61,188 bases of DNA, taken from Chitinivibrionales bacterium (GTDB lineage Bacteria > Fibrobacterota > Chitinivibrionia > Chitinivibrionales > WJKA01). Below the pieces are notes generated by a model. It worked only from the letters and a program-made list of their open reading frames with translations, was not told the origin of the DNA and did no database searches. This document shows positions 7,779 to 15,321 of the stretch, in pieces. The position numbers were made by a program, and so were the translations under genes. The stretch spans positions 1 through 61,188 of the forward strand of contig WJLW01000042.1 of the NCBI GenBank assembly GCA_014728295.1, given 5' to 3'. Positions within the stretch are counted from its first letter, which is position 1. Every line of letters starts with the position of its first letter.

Positions 7779-8542
7779 TATACATCCCTCGATTCGAAGC
7801 TCAGGCAGGCAATGGTTAAAAACAGCACGACATAGAGACAACCATACAGGCATGCATTTACAATAAATGCCGCAGGAACGTTCAGTTCATAAATCACCAG
7901 AGATCTGATGTTGAAATGCTCGAGATTTGGCAAAGCAAAATAGATTGTTTTGAGAATATACCCCCAGAAGGGGTATTGAGAAACCAAAATTTCGACATCC
8001 ACAAGATCGTTGTAATGGCCGGCAATATAGAAACCGAGCGTAAATATCGATGCAAGGGTAGGCGTGGTCAGCGTTGAGAAAAGAATCGCGACAGAAACAA
8101 TTACCGCCAGCTCGACCCAGATAAGCAGGATTGCAGACAAGATTTCAAATTGAATCCGGCCTCCGAGGTTCAAGACGGTTAAGAAGAAAACCGCGGTCAG
8201 CAATACAAAATTGATGAATAAGGTTAATAGCAATCCGGCGTATTTACCCAGAATGAATTGATAGCGTTCGATGGGATTGGTAATCACCTGATATATCGTC
8301 TTTGAAGAAATCTCTTTGCCCAGCATCCCAACCCCGATAAAGATAGCAAGCAACAAGCCGGCTATAGACATGGTAGCCAGCCCGAAATCCTGCATAACCT
8401 GTACTCGTGCAAAAACGGACCACTCGCCGAACGATACGGAAAGGAAAATGAAACCAATTGCAAAAAAAAGCACATTGTACAAAACTTTATTGCGGATGGT
8501 TTCTTTAAAGGTATTGGCGGCTATTAGCGTTATTGCATTCAT
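7778..8542 (-). CDS. ABC-2 type transporter permease (PilI-position)
   Basis: 254 residues from the ATG at 8542, ten bases after the ATPase stop; an upstream in-frame ATG would overlap the ATPase gene for no reason. It starts MNAITLIAANTFKETIRNK, a typical ABC-2 permease N-terminus, and then has six hydrophobic segments, with the conserved GKEISSKTIYQVITNPIERYQFILGKY between helices 2 and 3 where the ATPase contacts it. With the ATPase it would form an inner-membrane transporter. Immediate linkage to a pilin cluster suggests the PilHI system needed for pilus assembly in deltaproteobacteria. The substrate is unknown. Confidence 0.85.
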   Translation of the reverse strand: MNAITLIAANTFKETIRNKVLYNVLFFAIGFIFLSVSFGEWSVFARVQVMQDFGLATMSIAGLLLAIFIGVGMLGKEISSKTIYQVITNPIERYQFILGKYAGLLLTLFINFVLLTAVFFLTVLNLGGRIQFEILSAILLIWVELAVIVSVAILFSTLTTPTLASIFTLGFYIAGHYNDLVDVEILVSQYPFWGYILKTIYFALPNLEHFNIRSLVIYELNVPAAFIVNACLYGCLYVVLFLTIACLSFESRDV

Positions 8543-8552
8543 TGGTCGTACA

Positions 8553-9464
8553 TTACTGATAAAGTATTGATTCCAGTGATTTCGTTTTTTTTCGCACTGA
8601 ATCACAGCGGACTTTATGTTCATGCATCCAGGCGTAGGCTGTGTTTATTTCGTCCTGCGTAGTTGCGGAAATTCTGATGGTATTGGGCAATGGTTCAAAA
8701 TAGGTCAGGCCGCTGCCTTTCAGGCTGGTCATTGCTGCGTGGCTCAAGCCTGCTGCCTGGAACTCGATCCCCTCATATCCTTTCTCCAGAACGGTGGATA
8801 TTGGTCCGGCATATTTCAGTTCTCCTTTGTTAAGAACAACAACGTTATCACACAATGCTTCGATATCATCGAGAATGTGCGTGCTGAAAAAAATGCTTTT
8901 GCCTTGATCGATGAGGTTGCGGAATATTTTCCGGAACAGCGAACGCCCGGGCGGGTCCATGCCGCTCATTGGCTCGTCCATTACGAAAATACCGCCGTCG
9001 CCTAGCAGGGCTTGTGCCATGTTAAGCCTCTGCTGCATTCCTTTGGAAAGCTCTTTCATTTTTCTGGTATTTGAATCTGTCAAGTCAACAATTCCCAATA
9101 CCCGGTCGATCTCTTTGCGCTCTGCTGCGACGGGCAGCTTTTTCAGGCGGTACAGAAATTTCAGGGATTCGATGACGGTTAAATGTTCGTAGAAGTATGG
9201 CTGCTCGGAGAGATAGGCTATTGCGGTACGCGCAGAGGGCGCCTTTGCATTCTGCCCGTTTATAAAAATTGCCCCTTGAGATGTCCTGACTAAGCCCATC
9301 AACATCTTGATAGATGTGGTTTTCCCTGCGCCGTTGGGGCCGACAAAGCCGACGATTTGATTTTGCTCAACAGTGAATGACAGGTTCTTCACTGCAGCAT
9401 TTTTTTTTGACCAGAAATCTTTCTTGTAGAATTTGCTGACGCTTTGAAATTCTAGTATTGCCAT
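8553..9464 (-). CDS. ABC transporter ATP-binding protein (PilH-position)
   Basis: 303 residues. Walker A is GPNGAGKTTS (residues 42-51), the signature is LSKGMQQRLNMAQALL, Walker B is IFVMDEP followed by MSGMDPPGR, and the H-loop is FFSTHILDD. About 70 C-terminal residues extend beyond the nucleotide-binding domain, as is common in ABC-2 (DrrA/CcmA type) ATPases. It drives the downstream permease and is first in a three-gene operon that leads to the pilin genes. Confidence 0.92.
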   Translation of the reverse strand: MAILEFQSVSKFYKKDFWSKKNAAVKNLSFTVEQNQIVGFVGPNGAGKTTSIKMLMGLVRTSQGAIFINGQNAKAPSARTAIAYLSEQPYFYEHLTVIESLKFLYRLKKLPVAAERKEIDRVLGIVDLTDSNTRKMKELSKGMQQRLNMAQALLGDGGIFVMDEPMSGMDPPGRSLFRKIFRNLIDQGKSIFFSTHILDDIEALCDNVVVLNKGELKYAGPISTVLEKGYEGIEFQAAGLSHAAMTSLKGSGLTYFEPLPNTIRISATTQDEINTAYAWMHEHKVRCDSVRKKTKSLESILYQ

Positions 9465-9515
9465 AACAATTGAGGGGTACTATGCTGAAGTCGTGCACGA
9501 ATTCATCTGAGATAT

Positions 9516-9524
9516 AGTATAGCA
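9516..9524 (-). promoter_or_regulatory. extended -10 promoter for the ABC operon
   Basis: On the minus strand the sequence TGCTATACT fits an extended -10 (TGnTATAAT). The -35 region is weak. It lies about 50 bases before the ATG of the ATPase gene. Confidence 0.45.
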
Positions 9525-9658
9525 TATTTTAAATGTGAAGAAAAGAGTATTTCAGTGACTTGCTTGTTTGCTCCCGTCATAGCACTATCTTCGTTTTGGG
9601 CATAAATGGTATTTTATCAGGTTCGCTTTGAGAGGCTTTTAACCTAAGGAGTCCACCC

Positions 9659-10162
9659 ATGCCCATCTACGAATTCTACTGCCCGAAATGCAACACCCTT
9701 TTCAACTTCCTTTCACGCACCGTCAACACCGAAAAAATTCCGTCGTGCCCCAAAAGCAAGACGCATACGCTTTCGCGTAAAGTTTCACGTTTTGCTGCGA
9801 TCAAGGGCGGCAAGAGTTCCTCGGATGAGGGCGGGGATGATTCGATGGAAAACATGTCGTTTGATGAATCGAAGATGGAGAATGCCATGGCGTCATTGGC
9901 CAGTGAGGCGGAGAAAATAAATGAGGATGATCCCCGTCAGGCAGCGCTGTTGATGCGCAAGTTCGGCGACCGGGCGGGGATGCGCTTCAATGATACGATT
10001 GAGGAGGCGCTGGGGCGCATGGAGGCCGGTGAGGATCCGCAGTCGCTGGAGCAGGAACTCGGAGACGCGCTGGAGGGGGAAGACCCGTTTGTGATGCAGG
10101 CCAGAAAGGGCAATAGTGGAATGCGTCCGCCGAGAAAGGATGATACGTTGTATGAGATGTGA
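9659..10162 (+). CDS. FmdB-family putative zinc-ribbon regulatory protein
   Basis: 167 residues. It begins MPIYEFYCPKCNTLFNFLSR, the standard start of FmdB/zinc-ribbon proteins, preceded by AAGGAGTCC. The first knuckle (C8, C11) is intact. The second has PSCPKSKTH, a single Cys plus His, instead of CxxC, so the metal site is unusual or incomplete. The rest is acidic and low in hydrophobic residues, with a helical segment (EEALGRMEAGEDPQSLEQEL), so the protein is much longer than the usual 70-110 residues. Members of the family are annotated as regulators, but few have a proven role. A terminator follows. Confidence 0.75.
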   Translation: MPIYEFYCPKCNTLFNFLSRTVNTEKIPSCPKSKTHTLSRKVSRFAAIKGGKSSSDEGGDDSMENMSFDESKMENAMASLASEAEKINEDDPRQAALLMRKFGDRAGMRFNDTIEEALGRMEAGEDPQSLEQELGDALEGEDPFVMQARKGNSGMRPPRKDDTLYEM

Positions 10163-10287
10163 GGGGGTTGCCTATTATGGTCTGTGCGTTCGGCGGGCTG
10201 CGCTGCAATTCAGATTAAGCGTATACGGTTTGAATTAATCCGGTACTAATTGTCAATGCATCGCAGGTGGGGTAACATTAAGCTTTT

Positions 10288-10311
10288 AGAGCTAACAGCA
10301 AGCTCTTTTTT
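10288..10311 (+). terminator. rho-independent terminator after the FmdB-type gene
   Basis: AGAGCT (10288-10293) pairs with AGCTCT (10301-10306) around a 7-base loop, followed by a T run to 10311. The stem is short but the T run is good. Confidence 0.55.
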
Positions 10312-10359
10312 CTTCCCGATTATCCTGAATTATTTTGATATGAACCATTCGCAATTTGA

Positions 10360-10376
10360 CATTGCTATCAGCAATG
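10360..10376 (+). repeat. hairpin in the malic enzyme leader
   Basis: CATTGCT (10360-10366) and AGCAATG (10370-10376) form a perfect 7-bp inverted repeat with a 3-base loop, about 50 bases before the GTG start. It could be an operator half-site pair or an mRNA stem; nothing distinguishes the two. Confidence 0.35.
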
Positions 10377-10424
10377 CGCAGGCGAAAAAGCTCTTTAAAT
10401 CACTATAAATCAAAAGGATACGTC

Positions 10425-11708
10425 GTGATAACGAAACAACAGGCATTGGAATACCACCGGACAGGACGCAAAGGCAAGGTCGAGGTAATTCCTTCAAAAC
10501 CCTGCAAAACGCAAAATGACCTTTCGATGGCATACACTCCGGGCGTAGCAGAGCCATGCCGCGAAATCCATGCCGAGCCTGATGCGGCCTATGAGTACAC
10601 AGCCCGGGGCAACCTGGTTGCCGTAATTACCGACGGGACGGCGGTACTGGGTTTAGGTAACATCGGTCCCCTCGCCGGCAAGCCGGTTATGGAGGGTAAG
10701 GGTGTGCTCTTCAAACGATTTGCCGACATTGACGTATTTGACATAGAGCTGCAGGAAAGCGATCCGGATCAGCTTATTCGCATTGTCCAGGCAATGGAGC
10801 CAACTTTCGGCGGCATCAATCTCGAGGACATCAAAGCGCCCGAATGTTTCCACATCGAAGAGCAGCTCAAAGCGACGATGGACATTCCCGTATTTCATGA
10901 CGACCAGCACGGAACGGCAATCATCTCGGGCGCGGCGCTGATTAATGCGGCAGAATTGCAGGGTAAGGAGCTGAAAGATTTGACGATTGTCTTCTCCGGG
11001 GCCGGTGCGGCTTCAATATCGTGCGCTGATCACTATGTGCGTCTGGGCGCCGACCAGAACAAGATCATTATCGTCGACAGCAAAGGCGTTGTCTACAAAG
11101 GCCGTACCGAGGGCATGAACAGGTATAAGCAACGCTTCGCCGCAGAAACTCACGCACGCACGCTAGCCGAAGCACTCGAGGGGGCCGATGTGTTTTGCGG
11201 CTTGAGTGTTGCCGGACTGGTTACCAAAGAGATGGCCGCGTCTATGGGCGACAAGCCCGTCATTTTCGCCATGGCCAATCCCGATCCCGAAATAACCTAC
11301 CAGGATGCTGTTGATGCCTGTTCTGATGTCGTAATGGCAACGGGCCGCTCGGATTTTCCCAATCAGGTGAATAATGTCCTGGGATTTCCCTTTATCTTTC
11401 GGGGAGCTCTGGATGTGCGTTCGACCACGATCAACGATGAAATGAAAGTCGCGGCAACGATGGCTCTGGCCAGGGTCGCCAAAACGCCTGATGTGCCGCG
11501 CATGGTACTGGAGGCCTATGAACTCGATTCGTTATCATTCGGACCCGAGTACATCATCCCCAAACCCAACGATCCGCGCGTGCTGGTGGAAGAAAGCCTG
11601 GCCGTTGCCAAGGCGGCCATGGACACCCGCGTTGCCCGACAGCCTATTGCTGATCTGGACGCGTATCGCAAAAGCCTCGAGGCGTTGGCGGCGAAAATTT
11701 CACAGTGA
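10425..11708 (+). CDS. NAD(P)-dependent malic enzyme (oxaloacetate-decarboxylating)
   Basis: 427 residues from the GTG at 10425, which follows AAAAGGA at suitable distance; the upstream in-frame ATG at 10356 adds 23 residues that do not resemble the family. It converts malate to pyruvate and CO2 with NAD(P)+. Visible are the substrate loop [22 protein letters not shown], the metal-binding segment [11 protein letters not shown], the DDQHGTA motif, the Rossmann glycine-rich [10 protein letters not shown] and the conserved MANPDPEI. The length is that of the short bacterial/archaeal form, without the phosphotransacetylase domain of MaeB. It is monocistronic and feeds central metabolism. Confidence 0.92.
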   Translation: MITKQQALEYHRTGRKGKVEVIPSKPCKTQNDLSMAYTPGVAEPCREIHAEPDAAYEYTARGNLVAVITDGTAVLGLGNIGPLAGKPVMEGKGVLFKRFADIDVFDIELQESDPDQLIRIVQAMEPTFGGINLEDIKAPECFHIEEQLKATMDIPVFHDDQHGTAIISGAALINAAELQGKELKDLTIVFSGAGAASISCADHYVRLGADQNKIIIVDSKGVVYKGRTEGMNRYKQRFAAETHARTLAEALEGADVFCGLSVAGLVTKEMAASMGDKPVIFAMANPDPEITYQDAVDACSDVVMATGRSDFPNQVNNVLGFPFIFRGALDVRSTTINDEMKVAATMALARVAKTPDVPRMVLEAYELDSLSFGPEYIIPKPNDPRVLVEESLAVAKAAMDTRVARQPIADLDAYRKSLEALAAKISQ

Positions 11709-11867
11709 AGGCTGTGTGCGGTAATTTCTCGCATCTCTGCAAGGCGGCAACGATTTAAGAGCCAAAGTGGAAAATGGCGACAATAAGTTCGTTGAAATTT
11801 TAGATGATCAAACATGATGGGCTGGTGCTGCTGGTATTTAGTGTCGGGCAAAACAGGGCTGTAAATA

Positions 11868-11913
11868 GGCAACGAAAAAGAAGTTGCCCTTTCCTAAAAA
11901 TGTAAGTTACAAT
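11868..11913 (+). promoter_or_regulatory. weak terminator overlapping a promoter for the DUF2079 gene
   Basis: GGCAAC (11868-11873) pairs with GTTGCC (11883-11888), followed by CTTTCCT: a weak terminator for the malic enzyme transcript. Its right arm overlaps TTGCCC (11884-11889), which is 18 bases from TACAAT (11908-11913), a plausible promoter for the next operon. The rest of 11709-11961 holds no gene that I can see. Confidence 0.4.
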
Positions 11914-11961
11914 AAAGTAAAGACTTTCTGATGATCCGCTCTTTTGGTGAACAGCACAGGC

Positions 11962-13425
11962 ATGGCAAAATTTTACCTCTTTTTTCTGGGCGTTGCACTT
12001 TTTTCTCTTGGCTTCGGCTACGTACTGAACAAAAGGCTTGGCAACCGGTCTTCAGGCATTGCCGACAGATTGTACAAGCCGCTTTGGCTCTGGGCGGCAG
12101 TGATCGGTTTGCTGTTGTGCACTCAGCAGGCACTCAAGTATTACAACTTCTTTACCGGCGCATTTGATCTGGGGGTGATCAGTCAAGCATTTGCCAATAC
12201 GCTGCAGGGAGAATTTTTCAGCAACACATTCATCGGTCTTGACAAAAACGTTTCATGTTTTGCGCAGCATACGCTGCCGATTTTTTTTCTCATTCTCCCC
12301 ATTTATGCACTCTTACAGCATCCCTTGATTCTGGTGGCGCTGCAGTCGATTGCCGTTGCAGCCTCGATTGCGGGAATGGCTTGCCTTACGCGGCAGATCT
12401 CAGGATCCACACGAATGGCCAGTGTCATTGCGATATGCTATTCGCTGTTTCCGCCCCTGTACCTGGCCGGCCTTTTTGATTTTCACGGAGACACGCTGGC
12501 ACTGCCTTTTATTGTTGCACTGATGGCGGCGTCGCTGCAATCGAGGGTGCGCATTTCTCTGGCGATGCTGATACTGGCGCTTTCGTGCAAGGAATATATC
12601 GCCCTGACGACGTTTGCCTGGGGCGTATATCTTTATGCAAAGCATGGCCGGACAAAAGCGGGATTGTCGATTGCGATTATCAGCGCGGGCTGGTTTGTAG
12701 CCGCGCACATCCTGCAGGAGATAATCAGGCCCGATTTCATACCCAGCATGTTCGAAGATCATTACGCATTTTTGTTCGGCAGGAATGCAGGGCGAACCTT
12801 TATTTTCAACAAACAGAATGCGGAAAACCTTGTTTTTCTGCTGGCGCCCACACTGCTGGTATGCATGGCCTATCCCTGGACACTGCTGCTCATCGCCTTG
12901 CCGCTTACAAAAGACCTGGCCGTCGGCATGGCGATTGAAAACCATCGTTCGGTACCAATGTCACCTTTGCTTTGGTATGGCGTTGTGCGCGCATTGCATA
13001 AAATCCGCACAGATAATCCGATGCGGGCGCGGTGGCTGGCGCACGCGCTGGTGATTGCGGGCCTGCTGTGCAGCGCGCTGTACTCCGAAACGCCCTGGTC
13101 GCAGCGGTTTTACCGGATATGGCGGCGCAAATACTGGAATCCGCAGCAGCGAACACTCCTGCAGGAAGCGCTCGCACAGATTTCCGGAAACGGCGCCGTA
13201 TCGACAACCATGAACCTGCATCCCCACCTGATAAATCACCGCTACGTCTACATCTTCCCCGTCACGGGCGCACATCCGGCGGCGGAGTACATCGTACTTG
13301 ACAAGAGCAAATTGTCCGCAAAAGATACGGCTGTGCTTGACAGCCTGGCTTCGCATGGTCATTATGTCGTGAGGCTGGACAACGCCGAAGCGATCGTTCT
13401 GCACAAAAGCAACGGTGGCAAATGA
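11962..13425 (+). CDS. DUF2079 polytopic membrane protein
   Basis: 487 residues from the ATG at 11962; a TTG at 11944 would add six residues. The segment AFDLGVISQAFANTLQGEFFSNTF, then SCFAQHTLPIFFLILPIYALL, LFDFHGDTLALPFIVALMA and LALSCKEYIALTTFAWGVYLY are the hallmarks of DUF2079, a GT-C-like family of about 450-500 residues with ten or more membrane helices. The conserved acidic FDLG and CKE residues suggest catalysis on a lipid-linked substrate, though no activity is established. The stop overlaps the ATG of the following GT39 gene (ATGA), so the two are coupled. Confidence 0.85.
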   Translation: MAKFYLFFLGVALFSLGFGYVLNKRLGNRSSGIADRLYKPLWLWAAVIGLLLCTQQALKYYNFFTGAFDLGVISQAFANTLQGEFFSNTFIGLDKNVSCFAQHTLPIFFLILPIYALLQHPLILVALQSIAVAASIAGMACLTRQISGSTRMASVIAICYSLFPPLYLAGLFDFHGDTLALPFIVALMAASLQSRVRISLAMLILALSCKEYIALTTFAWGVYLYAKHGRTKAGLSIAIISAGWFVAAHILQEIIRPDFIPSMFEDHYAFLFGRNAGRTFIFNKQNAENLVFLLAPTLLVCMAYPWTLLLIALPLTKDLAVGMAIENHRSVPMSPLLWYGVVRALHKIRTDNPMRARWLAHALVIAGLLCSALYSETPWSQRFYRIWRRKYWNPQQRTLLQEALAQISGNGAVSTTMNLHPHLINHRYVYIFPVTGAHPAAEYIVLDKSKLSAKDTAVLDSLASHGHYVVRLDNAEAIVLHKSNGGK

Positions 13426-15038
13426 TAAATATGCGTATCGCGAATATCAGCAGCAGCCGCAGGGAGCTTATTTTGCTTTCGGTGATATGCGCGGTTTTGT
13501 ATGCACCGTTTGCCGGCAAGCCCTTGCACATAGACGGACCGGTAACCGTGCATATCGCCCGGCAGCTCACAAAAAATCTCATCGATCCGCCTCTCGGCGA
13601 ATTCGGCAGGCTGCTGTCACGCTGGAACAAAACGCAACTGCCGCAACATTCGGCCTTTCATGCAACCCCTCATCCGCCACTGGTTCCACTCTACCTTGCT
13701 CCGTTCATCGCCGTCTTCGGCGTGCACGAGCTGATGCTGGGCTGGTTGATGTTTCCATTTTATCTGGGTAGCGTTGTGTGCATGTTTGGCATCGGGCGCA
13801 TTTTCCGGATGAGGGGGGGTATGTGGCCTGCGTTGCTCTTTGCGGTTGCGCCGGTAGTGTATGTCAATGCTCACAATTGCATGCTCGATCTGCCGCTGAC
13901 CTTTTTTACGATGGCATGCTTTTACTTTCAACTGCGCAACCGATCCCGGTTCGATCCGCTGCTTGCCGGGCTATGCGCGGCATGCGCCTGCTTGACGAAG
14001 TTTACGGGGGTATCGCTGCTGGCGAGCGGGACGCTCTATTTTTTGCTCACGCGCCGGTTTCAGGCCCTGGTGCTATTCGTTGCGCCGGTTATCCTGCTCG
14101 GGGGTCTGTGGACGGTGCATAATCTGATAGTCTGGGGTCAGGTGCAAATGATTTCGACGGGACATGCTCACTATCTCTGGGGCGATATCCGGTATCGATT
14201 CGAGAGGCTGGTTGCCTATTTCGGTGGCGCCCTGGTCATCCCGGCCCTGCCGCTGATAGCGGGAATTGTTCAGTCGCGTTATCGGGGATGGATAGGCGGG
14301 TTTGGCTGTGCGGCTTTCGGCTGGTCGTTGTTGCTGGTAGTTTCCTTGCACTACCCTGTGGCCGTCGCCGTGTTTTACGCACTGTGCGCGACCAGCGGAT
14401 TATTTTTGCTGTGGCTGATAATCCGCAACGCCTTCGATTGGCGCAATAACGCAGGGTTGGCATCGATTGCCGTGCATACGTTGCTGCAGGTGATCGGCGG
14501 ATTGTTTTTGACTCTGTATGCAACACGGTATATGCTGCCCTTTACTTTTGCGGGGATACTGGCAATTGGATTGCTGTTGCGGCACAAATCCTTCATCCTG
14601 CCGGGACGCAAGATTATTCAGATTGCTTTTGTGCTGTCGCTGATGATATCATTGCCGCTGGCACTTTCCGATTATCAGATTGCTTCGGCGGAAAAGCGTA
14701 TTGCCCGGGATATCAGTGAACTGTCGATTTCGGGAGAGGTTTTTTATGCCGGAAGGTTAGGTTATCTCTACTACATGCATCAGGCCGGATTTACCAATGC
14801 CGAGTTCACTAAGGAGGTTACTTCGGGCGACTACTTCGTCAAAAACATGTTTTATGATGATGATGCGGACGCGCATGCCGGTATTTCTCATCTCCTGACA
14901 CGGCGGAAATCGTTTTTGTACGATATTGTTGCGCTAACCACCCTGGGCGGCTATGCCGGTTTTTATGGCAACGATCGAGTTCCTTACTGGATCGTCCCAC
15001 AGCATGCATACCGGTTCGTGTTATATCGCTGTCAATGA
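13422..15038 (+). CDS. GT39/ArnT-like membrane glycosyltransferase
   Basis: 538 residues, with a start codon overlapping the upstream stop. About ten membrane helices. The first periplasmic loop has HIDGPVTVHIARQL and a later HPPLVPLYLAPFIAVFG, which matches the PMT/ArnT pattern of an acidic residue early in loop 1 followed by a HPPL motif. Such enzymes move sugars from polyprenyl-phosphate donors to lipids or proteins in the periplasm. A second enzyme of this superfamily is at 47.0-48.6 kb. Donor and acceptor are unknown; the adjacent DUF2079 protein may act on the same pathway. Confidence 0.82.
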   Translation: MINMRIANISSSRRELILLSVICAVLYAPFAGKPLHIDGPVTVHIARQLTKNLIDPPLGEFGRLLSRWNKTQLPQHSAFHATPHPPLVPLYLAPFIAVFGVHELMLGWLMFPFYLGSVVCMFGIGRIFRMRGGMWPALLFAVAPVVYVNAHNCMLDLPLTFFTMACFYFQLRNRSRFDPLLAGLCAACACLTKFTGVSLLASGTLYFLLTRRFQALVLFVAPVILLGGLWTVHNLIVWGQVQMISTGHAHYLWGDIRYRFERLVAYFGGALVIPALPLIAGIVQSRYRGWIGGFGCAAFGWSLLLVVSLHYPVAVAVFYALCATSGLFLLWLIIRNAFDWRNNAGLASIAVHTLLQVIGGLFLTLYATRYMLPFTFAGILAIGLLLRHKSFILPGRKIIQIAFVLSLMISLPLALSDYQIASAEKRIARDISELSISGEVFYAGRLGYLYYMHQAGFTNAEFTKEVTSGDYFVKNMFYDDDADAHAGISHLLTRRKSFLYDIVALTTLGGYAGFYGNDRVPYWIVPQHAYRFVLYRCQ

Positions 15039-15233
15039 TTACGGCACCTTACCAAAAACCGGCAAAGCCAAAAAGAAGGGAGAAAAGTAAATCGGAAAGA
15101 TCTTTTTTCAGTTGCCCCAGCAGCTTGAGCACAAACCAGCCCGAATTATTATACCGGTATTACAGATTTCGCCTGGCAGGCGTCATGAGTGTCGCCGGTG
15201 CAACTATTTTATATGCACGCAGTCCTGCACAAT

Positions 15234-15241
15234 GGTATAAT
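15234..15241 (+). promoter_or_regulatory. extended -10 promoter before the FecR-domain gene
   Basis: The 15233-15241 sequence TGGTATAAT is a perfect extended -10 element, about 80 bases upstream of the ATG at 15322. No good -35 is visible, as is usual for this class. A 70-codon frame (15035-15247) that runs through it is not convincing as a gene. The rest of 15039-15321 is otherwise empty. Confidence 0.5.
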
Positions 15242-15321
15242 TTCTAGTCTCAAAAGGTGTTTTGTGCTCCTGTAATTGTAACATTACCTTAGCCCGCATG
15301 CAATACATGCAATCTTGCCGA

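Noticed and set aside
15035..15247. 70-codon frame whose ATG overlaps the stop of the GT39 gene
   Set aside because: The overlap is suggestive, but the sequence has no recognisable domain or clear membrane helix and it contains the promoter of the next gene.
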